64,000 nt of DNA from Coccinella septempunctata (Eukaryota; Arthropoda; Insecta; Coleoptera; Coccinellidae). The DNA lies in NCBI RefSeq assembly GCF_907165205.1, contig NC_058189.1, positions 39,892,270-39,956,269 on the forward strand, in the 5' to 3' direction. Both the position numbers and the translations under genes were made by a program. Within the stretch, counting starts at the first letter, position 1, and each line of letters starts with the position of its first letter. This document shows positions 11,344 to 23,160 of the stretch, piece by piece. Below the pieces are notes generated by a model, which saw only the letters and a program-made list of their open reading frames with translations, searched no databases and was not told where the DNA came from.

Positions 11344-11706
11344 TCTAATATATAAAATTCTCGTGTCACAGTTTTCGTTGCCATACTCCTCCGAAACGGC
11401 TTTACCGATTTTGATGAAATTTTTTGTGCTTATCCGGTATCTATGAGAATCGGCCAACATTTATTTTTCATCCCCCTAAATGTTAGGGGTAGTCCACCCC
11501 TAAATTTTTTTTTTATTTTTTAGACAAAATTTTTAATTTCTATTTTTTTATGATACAACATACAAAAATACATACAATCCTCAATTTTCACCCTTCTGCG
11601 ATCAACCCTTATTTTTTAATAGCCATTTTAGTAATTTAATCATTTTTTTTTTGGAATTTATAGGAAATTATTTATATGGCAAAACAACCTTTGCCGGGTC
11701 AGCTAG
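11344..11706 (+). mobile_element. Non-autonomous Helitron, complete ends
   Basis: It starts with TC immediately after A (11343) and ends CTAG immediately before T (11707), the Helitron insertion signature between A and T without target duplication. Near the 3' end GGCAAA-ACAACC-TTTGCC forms a hairpin, 7 bases before CTAG (GGGTCAGCTAG follows the stem). The 5' part (TCTCGTGTCACAGTTTTCG and onward) is the sort of leader common to insect Helitrons. 363 bp, no coding capacity. Confidence 0.85.
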
Positions 11707-12159
11707 TTATATGTATATTATGTTTGGCACATAATTGAATAATGATCAGATATAACTTTTCCCGAAATGTTTAGCGTACTGTCTGAGTCTGAATAAAACT
11801 TTGAAGAATATTTGCTTTCTGCTAGCACACTTCTGAAGACCGGATACCCTGTATCATTGCCGCTGATGTTGAGGCAGTAGTAGCCCCTAGAATTTAATTA
11901 ATGGAAAAACATTTCCACTAGTGAAGTAATGCAGCTAATGATTCACCTTTATCTTTGGAAACAGTTGGCACAATTCACACAAAAATTTCACTTCATTAGC
12001 TTCAGGAGTGAGTTCTGCCAATTAAGCAATGGTGCAGGTGGACGCTTTGCGAACAAATTTATAGGAAAACAAATCTTTAGGAAACAATATTGCAACTTTC
12101 CATTTTGTCCATTGAATAAAACATATTTTTGGTTGACTTCTCCAATATCTCCTTATATA
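11707..12159. other. No recognised feature
   Basis: AT-rich intergenic sequence between two mobile elements. The plus frame at 11929-12195 runs into the following palindrome and has no recognisable domain. Confidence 0.4.
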
Positions 12160-13063
12160 GCGCGTGGCCCACACCAGACGCTGCGCTCATTTTGAGGGAG
12201 TAAATGAAGATATTTTGAAAAACTTTTCTTGTGGTGTATGTAGGGTGTTCGAAAACAAATAGACCTCGATATAGACCACAGTTACATTTTTTTAGATGTA
12301 ACACCTGTATTTGACCTCAAAAATTAATGGCAAGTTCGAGTTATGATGAGTTTCTTCAGATCACTTTATACCTTAGAAGTACGAGATAATGGCGAAAAAT
12401 TGGAAATATGGAGTTTTTTAAATAGCAATTAATGAAGAAACTAGTTGAGCCAGCGATACAGACAGTATTTTTTCGAGTAGACAAGTTGGCTATTCCTACG
12501 CTCAAAAAAAATTTCAACTCTGGAATATACAGAGTGATCATAATTAGTTCTCAAATATCAACTACATATAATCGTCAAAAACTTTCTTATTCCAAATGGC
12601 ACACCCGGTATTTCTATATCTCGTTGATATATTTAATTATCATCGCTCTGTTTATTCCAGAGTTGAAATTTTTTTATGTGTAGGAGTAGTCAATTTGTCT
12701 ACTCCCTGGCGTAACTAGTTTCTTCATTAATTGCTGGTTAAAACCACTCCATAACTTCAATTTTTCGCCATTATCTCGTGAAGGGTGCTTCTAAGGTATA
12801 AAGTGATCTGAGGAACCTCATCATAATTTTAGCATGCCATTCCATTTTCGAGGGTGTTACAGCTAAAAAAGTGTAACTTTGATCTATATCAATTTATTTA
12901 TATAATATTTATCAAATATTGTTTTTTTTTGAACACCCTGTATAAATGACAATAATTTTGAATCGTTCTTTTGAACACCCTACACACGCCAAAAGAAAAG
13001 ATTTTCAAAATATTCTTATTTATTCCCTCAAAATGAGCGCCGCGTCTGGGGTTGGCCGCCCGG
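12160..13063. mobile_element. Giant palindrome / foldback element, about 0.9 kb
   Basis: The left half (12160 to about 12560) is matched in reverse complement by the right half (about 12640-13063). Matches include CAGATCACTTTATACCTTAG, GCAATTAATGAAGAAACTAG, TTTCAACTCTGGAATA and, at the outer edge, GCTCATTTTGAGGGA. The unpaired centre is under about 100 bp. TATA flanks both sides (12156-12159 and 13064-13067), a possible target duplication. No transposase. Foldback elements and mariner-type MITEs with extended TIRs are both compatible. Confidence 0.8.
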
Positions 13064-13423
13064 TATATTTAATATAGTTCAGTAAACGAAATAAAATATT
13101 GAACTCAAAACAGATTATACGATTTGGGTGAAGGTAAACTTGAGATGCTATTGTGATAGTGAAACAATTGTCATGGTTCAAAAACTCAGTTTGTGAAAAT
13201 CGTATAATCTGTTCAATTATGGATTGAAGTATTGGCAACATCAATTTAATAGATAAAATATTCGCAAACCCTATCATTTTCTGAACATCGAGCCTTTCAT
13301 CAATTGAAAGGGACAATAATAGTAGCATGAGTGATTTTTTTTCTCTTCACAAGGGGGCTGTTGGTTCATGAATAAAATTTGTTCGATAGAACGAATTTGT
13401 GTGAAAAGAGGCGGGTTTTACTA
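13064..13423. other. No recognised feature
   Basis: AT-rich sequence. The minus frame 13020-13328 starts in the palindrome arm and has no recognisable domain. Confidence 0.4.
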
Positions 13424-13967
13424 TACAGGCTGATTAATAACTATTGGACATAGGCTAAGGGCAGATTTTTTGGACCAAAATATGGCGATAGGACCAAATA
13501 AACTCAATAAAATATCGCTGCGGAAAAAGATAGAGGGCGTTGAAGTTGAATTTTTATAAGGGGACAGAATAATACTTTCTTCGAAGTTCGAAAGTCTTTT
13601 ATTGAAAGAAATAGAAAAGGCATAGAAGTCGGAGGAGGCCACGTAGAACATTTAATTTAAGTTTATTTTTTTATGTTACATTGTTTTTATCTATGCTTTA
13701 TCGTCGAAATAAATAGATGAAATAAATAAATCGTTACTTCAAATCCAGTTCCGAAGCTCTGAACTATTCAATTGTGTTTTTCTTAAAAACGAATGAAAAA
13801 ATATACAGTGAAATTATTAGCAAAAAACGAAAAAAAAATTCAACTTTAACGCCCTCTGTCTTTTTCCACAGCATTATTCTACTGAGGTATATTTGATCCT
13901 ATCGCCATATTTTGGTCCAAACAATCTGCTCTTACCCTATGTCCCAATAGTAAAGAATCACACTGTA
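13424..13967. mobile_element. Non-autonomous TIR element, TIRs about 140 bp
   Basis: The left end TACAGGCTGATT, then TATTGGACATAG and GACCAAAATATGGCGATAGG, is mirrored at the right end (CCTATCGCCATATTTTGGTC, CTATGTCCCAATAG, AATCACACTGTA). Matches extend to the AGAGGGCGTT region about 135 bp in. TA-type flanks suggest Tc1/mariner. The interior is AT-rich, non-coding. Confidence 0.8.
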
Positions 13968-15012
13968 TAGAAAATAACTCAATTCTTCAGGATTTTGTCA
14001 AGTATTAAAGGTGAAGGATGAGTTCATCAGCGAGCGCTCTACTGGCAATTTAATGGATAATTTCCAAGCCAGAGGTCAACGACAAAGTAATCGATGGTGT
14101 AAGCACCGTGCTCAAATGAGGTCTTTCGATGCCTCAGCGATAAGAAACGAGAAAATCCATAAGAGGACATAAATAAGCTGCAGGGACGTGTGCTAGGTCC
14201 ATTAACAATCGGATGCGATTTTCTTCGGGTCACCACACCACCGTAAATTATATATTTACCGGAACAGTTCATCCCCTTCTCTTTATGTCTTTTTTCTCTG
14301 AGAATAATGTGGAATTACGGAACAGGATTCTATCGATTCGTGATTTGTAATGCTGATGAGCTGGGACTGTGATTGCACGCAGGGAATTACGAATGGAATC
14401 GCGCCATTTGATCTTCGCAAGAGAAAAAGAGGCACAGAATCTGGAGCTGATATATGCCGGCGTTGTTTACTGTTTCTCTCTTCGAGTAAATATTTCGACT
14501 ATTGTGATATAGTGGGATACATATTTGGACACCGAGAAGTAATGCAATCTTACAGAATTAAATAAATGATTCAATTTGAACCAGTTTTTTCTCAAAATGG
14601 TTGAAAATAATATAGTACTTAAATTTAGAGAAATTCAAAAACAATAAACATATATATCGTCCACGATTCCTTTATTATGTTTCAAGCATTGCGGTCTTCA
14701 AACTTCTCTCCAGAGGAACATTTCCTTATTCCATTTATACAGTGTATTTAAAGGAGAAGCTTCTTTCAACTTAAGGTAGATCTGGTAAAATGAAACGTTT
14801 CACCAAAAATCACTTATACAAAACTTACAGAATGATGAAGTCGAAAACAATTGAAAGTGATTATTGAAATAGTTCCTAATACGACCCTAAATCATTTGTT
14901 GTCTACATTATCGCAAAGAAATGTGAAATATTATCTCGTGATGACTGACTCAACCATATGGTTGGTATTCCCGTTCAATTTTTACGTGGGAATGAAAATG
15001 CGAACTTAAACA
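13968..15012. other. Unique sequence, mixed composition
   Basis: 13990-14480 is of higher complexity than its surroundings (for example CGGGTCACCACACC, GATTGCACGCAGGGAATTAC) but has no convincing open frame. Possibly conserved non-coding DNA. 14580-15012 is AT-rich with nothing recognised. Confidence 0.3.
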
Positions 15013-15015
15013 CAA

Positions 15016-15310
15016 GTCAATACTAGTCTTCGAGACTGAACGTGTCTCAATTGATAATTTGATAATAAGATGAACAACGCTCTGAGATTAATTTCGAAAC
15101 TTGCTCTCGAGAATTTATCTCAGGTGGACACTAACCATTATGGTACCTGTCCACCTGCGGCAAAATAGTATCGAGAGCAGTCTCAAGCACTCTCCGTCAC
15201 ACGTCAATACTAGTCTCCGAGACTTAACGTGTCTCAAGTGCCTAGATGAACAACGACCTCAGATTAATCTCGAAACTTTCTTCTCTCGGGTGGACACTTA
15301 CCACATTTAT
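15016..15310 (+). repeat. Local tandem duplication, period about 187 bp
   Basis: GTCAATACTAGTCT, GAGACT, AACGTGTCTCAA, AGATGAACAACG, then TCGGGTGGACACT or a close variant, occur in the same order from 15016 and again from 15203. Diverged direct duplication, non-coding. Confidence 0.75.
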
Positions 15311-15779
15311 CCGTTTGTTCGAAAAAAAAAAATTCGTACGAAATGATATTGAATTTCGTGACTATAAATGGTATGTCACATGCTTCAGCTTTCGGCGGAA
15401 AATTCTACAAATCTGAGAAAACCTCAATATTTGGTTTAAATCGACATTAAACGTTCTCTCTTCTGTCGCTGACTAGGTTTGATAAAATAATAGTACTCGA
15501 TAAGATTTGTAGGAAAATTTATTATCGTTTCTTCGTATATTGGGAAGTAGATCACAAATCTATTAAAGGTCAGTAGAGTCATAACTCCAAGTTGAAGATT
15601 GAAAATCTGAATTCTCTTGAATCGTTCCACTGGCACTCGAACTCAGCACATGCTGTATTGCTGAATACGTTCAAATTGATCATTTTTATTTTTGGAGTTT
15701 ATACGAGCAGTCATTCTCCTACATAGTTCATCGAAAACCTTCAATATCTCATGCTAATATCAAAATGACTTTCTTTGAA
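15311..15779. other. No recognised feature
   Basis: AT-rich sequence. The short minus frame 15436-15636 shows no domain. Confidence 0.4.
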
Positions 15780-16080
15780 GCACGAATTACTATAGGGGAC
15801 CTCTCGTGATCGGCGCTGAACTTTCCCCTGCATCTTTTCATTGCCGGAAAAAAGAGCCTGAATATTTCCGAGGATATATCCGATAGAAAGGAAACTTTTT
15901 TATGAACTCCCCGGAGAACAGAAGTAAGAATTCATCGTGGGTTGCGATAATCCTGCCTAAGCCATCTTCGGTTTTATAGAGATGAATGGCCGATAGGTAT
16001 CATCAGGGCTGGAATGTCGCCAGTTCCCAATGCTCATTTAATACGTTTTATTGGGGCTTATGGGATTACTGCATAATATT
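15780..16080. promoter_or_regulatory. Candidate cis-regulatory block
   Basis: Higher-complexity, GC-richer stretch with GATAATCC and GGGATTA (Otd/Bicoid-type K50 homeodomain cores), a TTTTATTGGG Caudal-like site and TTTAAT cores within about 150 bp. No open frame of note. This is inference from site clustering only. Confidence 0.25.
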
Positions 16081-16463
16081 AGCTCCTCAGACCTAAGTAA
16101 TTTACCCTTTCTTGGGAGGAAATTCGTTTTTCGTGTAATAACACTTTAAGGGTTCCTGGTTTAGAGGGAGAATTACAGTTCGAGGCATGGTCATCTCGGA
16201 CGGTTGTGAAGGCCTGGGTTATATGATAACGATGATGTAAAGCGTTTGAGCTGAACTTGATCATATTATGTTCAATAAATCTGTAGAATGGGAGCATATT
16301 GAATTCTATTTGGTTATATTCAATCTTCAAGGGTGTCACGTAGTGAGAGAAGCATGAGATATTAGGTACATTTTTCTTTATTCCGACAAAACGATAGCTT
16401 GAAATTTATTTTGACTTTGAAAATATCTACATCTAATATAATCCCAAAGATTATAATCTTTGA

Positions 16464-17515
16464 TATACTCCATTCAATCGGTTGGCTAAGGAAATTTGAC
16501 ACATTCCACAATGTATAGTGCGAAAATATGAGGTTATAACGATTGTCAAAACATTTTTGGGAATTAAATCTTTCTACGTAAGTCTCAGTAATTACTCTGC
16601 ATTCACTTTCATTTAAGCACTCGGTAGGCCACGGAAATTTGACACATTCCACTCTGTATGGTACGAGAATGTGGGTTATGGCGCTTGTGAAAACATTTTT
16701 GGGTTTTAAATCAGCACTATGTTGTCCGTTCTACGTAGAAGTCTCAGTTATTGTATTTTATCACAATGCCGAATCAAAATCATCAAAAATATGTGCCGAA
16801 CATAATTGACGTTTATACAAACTGATTGAAGGCATACCAAATCTAGTTACAGCTACAAGATAGATCAGTTTTTAAACATTGTTATTAGTTGTAGATTTCA
16901 AGAAATCAATCCGAAGATGAAATGCATATGATGCAGTAGTTGGGAATGGGTATCTCTCGAAGGTATTAACGGATAATTACAAGAATGTTAAATTCTTCAA
17001 CAAAAATCATCTTGCATCAATGGAAGTAAAAAAAAAATTCTACCTGAATTTAATAATTAACAGGACAACTGGCTTGTATTTATGGCTGTTTATTTTCAAT
17101 ACTCTGATGGAATGATAATAATTATATATTTATTGATCTCTTGAAACATTTACAATGTATAGGACAAATGGAATGAAAAATAGAAAAATTAGTTTTCTGG
17201 AACTTATTCCACGATAAAATTCATCAAAAATCCTGTATGTAGTAACTTAACGCATTCGATCACCATAAAATAAAATTCTCAAATGCAACCACTTTTTTGG
17301 TTCTCCCTATAGAAGGAAATTCTATGTCATGCTCTTCATTCATAATCTTTCTGATTGTGAAACATTCAGCTAAAATATAAGTCGTGTAGATTCAGATGAA
17401 ACATTATATAAATTCACTTACATTGAATATTTTCGCTACAGGCTGATATATTGTAGATATCAAAACATCATAGTTACCTACTATTTGAATGAGCGGATCT
17501 GATTAATTCTTAAGA
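16464..17515 (+). mobile_element. TIR repeat family X, copy 1 (rearranged, 3' end lost)
   Basis: Two starts of family X lie in tandem. TATACTCCATTCA at 16464 leads into GGAAATTTGACACATTCCAC. A second start near 16597 leads again into GGAAATTTGACACATTCCAC and then continues like the copies at 33005 and 63003 (GGGAATGGGTATCTC, ACAGGACAACTGGC, GAAACATTATATAAATTCA). Similarity ends near 17515 without the right TIR. No transposase frame. Confidence 0.75.
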
Positions 17516-18224
17516 GGAGTTTATACCACGGGACATGATGCAGTCAATAGTGTTTTCTGAAGTCATTGTCTTAACGTCTAGAAAATTTCATACATTCAAA
17601 ATTCAAAACATTCAAAAATTGATATTTTAACCAGTCCTGGCGTTTTAAAAACACCCTTGGTACAAAAATGGCGCTTACATCACTTTAGTCGCTTCGTTTC
17701 CCTTATTTATACTCTATAATCTCCGTATCTAATATATTCAAAACAACAAGAAAATTATTTGCTATGTGACAAACAGCGTCCTTTTACAGAACTGTGTTCT
17801 GTGGTCCTATTCTCTAAGCTAATCCATTTTCTATTATCGAAAATAGCAGATCGATAACGAAATATTTCATTTCGCATTCATTGCCTAGCAACCAGTGCAG
17901 AAATTCATTTATTTATTGAATGACTCGTTAAGGAATTGAACCAGACCATGTTTCACAATTATTTAAATGAGGGCAGCGTGAATTTTACGTATGCCGAGCA
18001 TTTGTTGAATGCGAAACACAACTTCAACGAAGATTTCATGTTCATGTGCAATGAAAAAAAAAATTCAATCGTGGTGAAAAGTTAATTTCTTGAGTGGGTG
18101 TCAGAGACTTTATTTCTTTTTTCTCGGTATTGAAAAAAAAACTTTTGAGCTATTTGCAGATTTATATAGGTACAATTTAACCCTTTAAATTCAAATTCAA
18201 CTTCTTCCTAACAGTAGATATTTA
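17516..18224. other. No recognised feature
   Basis: AT-rich non-coding sequence. No repeat ends or frames that could be supported. Confidence 0.4.
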
Positions 18225-18275
18225 CTAAACGTGACCGGTTTCGCTCAGGTTATAACCTGTCATCTTTAGACTGAA
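18225..18275 (-). ncRNA. Hammerhead-like PLE terminal motif (relic)
   Basis: On the minus strand: CTAAAGATGA, the perfect stem CAGGTTATAACCTG, AGC, then GAAACCGGTCACG. Box order and spacing match the PLE-associated hammerhead class, but the first box is degenerate. No PLE coding sequence was found next to it. Confidence 0.4.
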
Positions 18276-19146
18276 CACTTCAGGAGAAAACCGGATATGG
18301 GTTCATACTTCACATACACGTGCTGGACCTCAACAACGATACGAAATGAATGAAGTCTACAGTAAAAGAGGCAAACTCAAGTACGACATGTTGAAAATAA
18401 TATTATTTGAGGTTAATAAAATCATAGATGGTAACTAAACGATATCTACCAGCAACAATGCTGGAGCCATTCCAAAATTACCCCAAAAAACACCCCAATT
18501 ATCTTTTGACATATATTTTCATCTCTTTTGAATCGTGAAATTGTAGAACTTATTCGGACATTTTCAGAAATTAGCTTCTTCAAGTTGTATAAAATAGCTC
18601 AACAAACTCCTACCACCTTCCGTTCTCAAATTGCTAAGTGATGGGAGACGCGACTTGTATCGGAATTTCTAATTCCGTGTACAGACAATAATGCTTCAGA
18701 ATGGAGCAAATTTCGAAGCGGAATTAACTATTTAAATGTATTACACGTAGCAGCCGTAAAATTAATGTAAAGCCTGATTCGAGCTGAAGAAACGGATAGG
18801 GATATTCCGGATATTTGTAGCTTTGCGATAACTCTGAACTACTCCAACATTATGCGGCATTATGGGAGGTGAAAGTATTTATGTATTCCTATGACTATGT
18901 AGTTTGACTCAATATCGTATATTCTGGAACGTTTATATGGGCTATTGGCATCAATTAATGTGTCAATGATCATGAAGGAAAGATTCAAGGTGTGCTACGT
19001 GGTAATTTAGCACATGGTATATTACATTTGTTTCGTCTAGTATACGTGAAAGTTAATCGTATCGTCTCTGATTATATGATCTAAAGTAATTTTGGCCGTG
19101 CGTAGGGTTTTTACTCATAATAACAGGATTTTGCTTTACATATTAT
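18276..19146. other. Unique sequence; block at 18600-18900 of higher complexity
   Basis: No gene. 18600-18900 (for example GGGAGACGCGACTTGTATCG, TACACGTAGCAGCCG) differs in composition from its AT-rich flanks and could be conserved non-coding DNA; unproven. Confidence 0.3.
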
Positions 19147-19300
19147 GTGTAGATGGTCCATTTTCTTCCATAGAAGCAGTTGGTTGTCCTTGAAAATTTG
19201 ACACATTCCACACTGAAAATTATGAAAACGTGGTTATGATGCTTATCAAAATATTTTTGGGTTTGAAATCAGCGTTGTCAGTTCTACATAATGTTAATTA
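19147..19300 (+). repeat. TIR repeat family X, partial copy 2
   Basis: AAGCAGTTGGTTGTCCTTG, AAATTTGACACATTCCACA and AAAATATTTTTGGGTTTGAA align with the left 150 bp of the family X copies at 33005 and 63003. The rest is missing. Confidence 0.7.
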
Positions 19301-19910
19301 CTACAAAATTATGTTAAACACACATAATTACATTATGCGGTAATGTACAAAATGCACGTAATGAATTATTGAAACGTAATATGCAGATGCTTGGTAGTGG
19401 TAATCATCTTGGACTAAAAGTTGAAAATGTTACGACATCAGTTTTGGTGGATCCCATTTTCATCTAGAAACACATATCTGAAATTCTAATCCAAAAATTT
19501 ATATTGCAGAAATTTTCGCAAGAAGAGAATTTTGTCTGCAATAATATGATGTTATTATTCATCTAAAATTTCAGGTTCGTTTACCCTCTTGTATTTATAA
19601 TCTACTGATTTTAAAATTTTGACAAGGGATATTTGTTCCTGGTTATATTCCAAATTATCTTTCAATTCTGTTTTAGTTAGTAAAACTCTATGCTTTCATA
19701 AAAGTGAAATTGGATGTTAAGTAGGCTATGAAATTTTGGCTGACGTGATTCAATACGTGATAGTTGAAAGTACTCACTTTAATCAATTCCTGTGCCCTAG
19801 CAATGCCGAAACATTTGTGAGTTCTTACAGAATAATAAGATGAAAGGTAGAGCTCAAAATCATGTTGTAAATTTCGGTTATTTCGTGAAAGTAATGTAAT
19901 GCTAAATCAT
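19301..19910. other. No recognised feature
   Basis: AT-rich, no convincing frame or repeat boundary. Confidence 0.4.
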
Positions 19911-20245
19911 GCTCAAAATCGGGGATCTTCAGATATTGTCAAATTACTGTAGTGGACGGTTACCAAATAATTTAGTTGGAGATAACATATAATGAACACC
20001 ATTCACAATCATAAAATGTACATTATTTCTTGTATTTGTAGAATACTTGGAAATGAATAAATTCTATCTATCTGTCTATAAGTTATTCGCATGAAGCTAA
20101 GACAGTAACAAACACAAATAAAACCAACATCTATAGACTCATGCAAAGTGAAATTATTCAACTGAAAACAGAGGCAATCTAGAGTAGTTCAAATGAGAAG
20201 TCACTTGAAGTCAGACTTAGACAATGAGAAAGTTAACCAATGGGG
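19911..20245 (+). repeat. Dispersed repeat Y, second copy (possible partial LTR)
   Basis: Similar to 8811-9085: GCATGAAGCTAA, ATTATTCAACTRAAAACAGA, AATCTAGAGTA, AGTCACTTGAAGTCAGAC and GAGAAAGTT in the same order. If the long-LTR reading of 8865-10841 is right, this is a 5' piece of a second LTR. Confidence 0.65.
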
Positions 20246-20782
20246 AATTCTCCTCAATTTGGGTTATCACTGCATATGCAAGTTTAAACTGAATAATTAT
20301 GAGTTTCATTCATGATTTTTTCAAATGCACCGCGGAAACTATTCAAAATCAATCTTCACATTTGGGATTTTGAAATTTTGATCCTTTGGTTTCTAGTTAA
20401 CGATTTGACAACAGCGCCTACTAGAAAATAAAAAGAACAATGTTCGATCAGCTTGTTTAAAATAACAGCTGTTGATTCACAGGCGTGTACTTACTGGCGA
20501 GCCTCAACAGCAACCGGCCATAAAAATCCCATAAAATTTTACGACCTTCCTCTTTGGTCGCAGCCTACATTGACAGCCAGCCTTCTTTGTCTACCTCATC
20601 AAGATAATGTATTTGTTGTCCTTTATTATCAACGTATTGTTGTTGATTTTGGAAAACGGTTGAAATGGTTATTTTGAAATGTGACCATTCAAATATATTT
20701 CATAAAAAATACATCATTTTTGTCAAAAGGAGTATTTCCTATTCAATAATAACACAACCCGTGTAGAGTGTCAGTTTAGTGC
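20246..20782. other. No recognised feature
   Basis: AT-rich with a moderately complex part around 20450-20660. The 74-codon plus frame there has no recognisable domain. Confidence 0.35.
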
Positions 20783-21335
20783 GTGACGACGAACTTCTTG
20801 AGAGGGTTCAGCGGCGGGCGACGCGAATTCCTTACGGATTTACCACACCTTACCACACTTGCTTATTCTGAAAGACTCTCCATTTTAGGTCTGTCCAGTT
20901 TTTCTGAAAGGCGTAGACGTGGCGATATGATAATCACCTATAGATCATTGAATGGCCTTTTTGGAGTGGACCTTACGTCTCATAGAGACTTCGTGGAGAT
21001 TCAAGTTGAACAAGGAAGTCTTCCGTACGACATCCAGGCAACATTTTCTTTCAAATAGAATTTTCGATGAGTGGAACCGTCTCCCTGCTCTGGTTGTGGA
21101 CTCCCAATCTGTCAACTTTTTCAAGAACCGGTTTGGTAGACTACTTCAGTGAAATAGTTTTCTTTTTTGTATTATTTTTTTTTCTTAGTGTTACATGCTT
21201 TTGTTTTTTTCTTGTTTTTTTCATTTCTTTACTTAATTGTATTGATGAGTTTATAGGTACTTACCTCAACTCATTCTGTCAGTTAATAATAATAAATAAT
21301 AACCAATACAGTGACAAAGCAATCAATAAAGATTG
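20783..21335 (+). pseudogene. CR1-like LINE, ORF2 C-terminal remnant
   Basis: Frames 20783-21058 and 20952-21152 together carry the segment that follows the reverse transcriptase in CR1-type LINEs: YSERLSILGLSSFSERRRRG, DMIITYRSLNG, then FLSNRIFDEWNRLPA and SVNFFKNRFGRLL. A frame change separates the two parts. No reverse-transcriptase motif is left. An AT-rich tail with AATAATAAATAATAA follows. 5'-truncated, dead copy. Confidence 0.65.
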
Positions 21336-21502
21336 ATTTCGAAAGCCTCTTTATACTGCCAGAAAACAGAAGATTTCAATAATGAAATTCAATGAGAAGG
21401 TTGAGTTGTAATTGTCTCGCCGTTTAGGCGTGATCTTTCTTATTATTGTTAACATTAATGATTTCAAATCACTTAATTTGTCTTCCCTTTCTGCTATTTA
21501 GA

Positions 21503-23115
21503 TCCAAGGCCATATTCACCATCGAATTGGATCATTACAACCACTTGAAGATGCACAGCATAAATTCCTCCAATTTTACTTCATAGGCAAAATGGATGAT
21601 CAATTCGATCAACGTCAATCTATTAATACAGATATGAGAAGAATAATTCTTCAAGATCTGCAGCAACTACTTCATGAACATCATGCATTGGTTCGATTGT
21701 TTAAAACTGCTTTGGAACGTATGCCAAGTGACGATCGATCACAAGGTTGTGAATAGAGCAGATAAACGACCTGTTTGAGCACATGAACGCCAATTCAACG
21801 CCCTTACAATAGACGAAGTGGCAATTGTGATTGTAGGTGAAAACTTGGAAACGCGTGATATTGTTCTTACGCGTCGCAATACTGGAGAATTGCAACGAAT
21901 ATATGAAACACACCGTTCATACGATGCTCTGCAATACTCGCTAATGTTTTGGAGAGGTGATGATGGATATCATTTCAATATCAAGATGATAAATGAATGG
22001 TGAGTATCTATATTAAAATTTTAAATGTCTACTTAATACAAATTTGAATTATTTGATTTTAGGCCAGGAAATCACCAAGAAAGTTAGCTCGATGAATTAT
22101 TATGCATTTCGTTTAATGGTTCGTCAAAATGCTGATAACTATTTGCTGAGATTTCGTCGATTGTTGCAGCAGTAGTGTGTGGACATGTATTGTAAAATTG
22201 AAACGGAGCGCCTCACTTATATCAGAATGAATCTAAACTACGTTCAGAGGTTCAGAGGAATATATTCATTTACGAGATACAATATCCACCGAAGGAGATG
22301 CAGCTAATGTCGGTAGATTGACAATTTTACTAGCAACTTATATTGGCAGCCCGCATCATATGCATGAATATGCACAAGATGCAATGACAGATGTTCGAAA
22401 TTATGGTCGTCCTGATTTGTTCATTACATTTACCTGCAATCCAAAATGGGAAGAAATCACTCAACTGCTTCTTCCCGGACAAACATCAGTTGATCGACAT
22501 GACATCACTGCACCAGTGTTTGAACAAAAAGTGAAGTCGCTAATGGATTATATTACAAAACATCATGTCTTTGGGGATACTCGATACTGGATGTATTCAA
22601 TTGAATGGCAAAAACGAGGCCTACCACATGCACACATTCCCATCTGGTTAGTAGAAAGAATTCGACCAGAACAGATAGATGACGTTATATGTGCCGAGAT
22701 TCCTGATCATTTGAATGATCCTGAACTGCATCATATTGTAGTTACTAACATGATTCATGGACCATGTGGCATCATCAATCCCCAATCACCATGCATGGTA
22801 ATGGAAAATGTTCAAGCCAAGATTTATTCAAGAGATTTCACTCCGGACTCTATCACTGGTAACGATGGTTATCCACTGTATCGCCGTCGATCACCTGAAG
22901 ATAACGGCAGTACCACCATGAGGAGAGTTAATGGAAATGATTTTATAGTCGATAATACTTGGATTGTTCCTCATTCACCACTTCTTTCGAACACATTCAA
23001 GGCCCATTGTAATGTGGAGTACTGCAATTCAGTGAAGTCAATCAAATATATCTGTAAATAATGAAAAAAAGGCAGTGATAAGGCGGTTTTTGTTGTACAA
23101 AATCCCAATACCAAT
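21503..23115 (+). pseudogene. Helitron Rep (HUH endonuclease) region
   Basis: Helitron helicase-like N-terminal and Rep region, in several frames broken by stops and indels. 21510-22003 carries IGSLQP, FKTALERMPSDD, FNALTIDEVAIVIVGEN and SYDALQYSLMFWRGDDGYHF. The longest open piece (22318-23061, 247 aa) contains YIGSPHHMHEYAQDAMTDVR, RPDLFITFTCNPKW and WQKRGLPHAHIPIWL. The last holds the H-A-H of the HUH motif that binds metal for rolling-circle nicking. The catalytic tyrosines would lie in the following segment, where YCNSVKSIKYICKY is visible. Stops around 21770, 22000-22090 and 22175 make it non-functional. Confidence 0.85.
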
Positions 23116-23146
23116 TGTTAGTGATCCGGCAACATTGTAAAAAGTA
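23116..23146 (+). repeat. Pao1 5' LTR remnant
   Basis: TGTTAGTGATCC, one differing base, then AACATTGTAAAAAGTA matches the start of the 3' LTR at 34315. It breaks off into gag sequence after 31 bp. Confidence 0.8.
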
Positions 23147-23160
23147 AAACGAACGCATTT

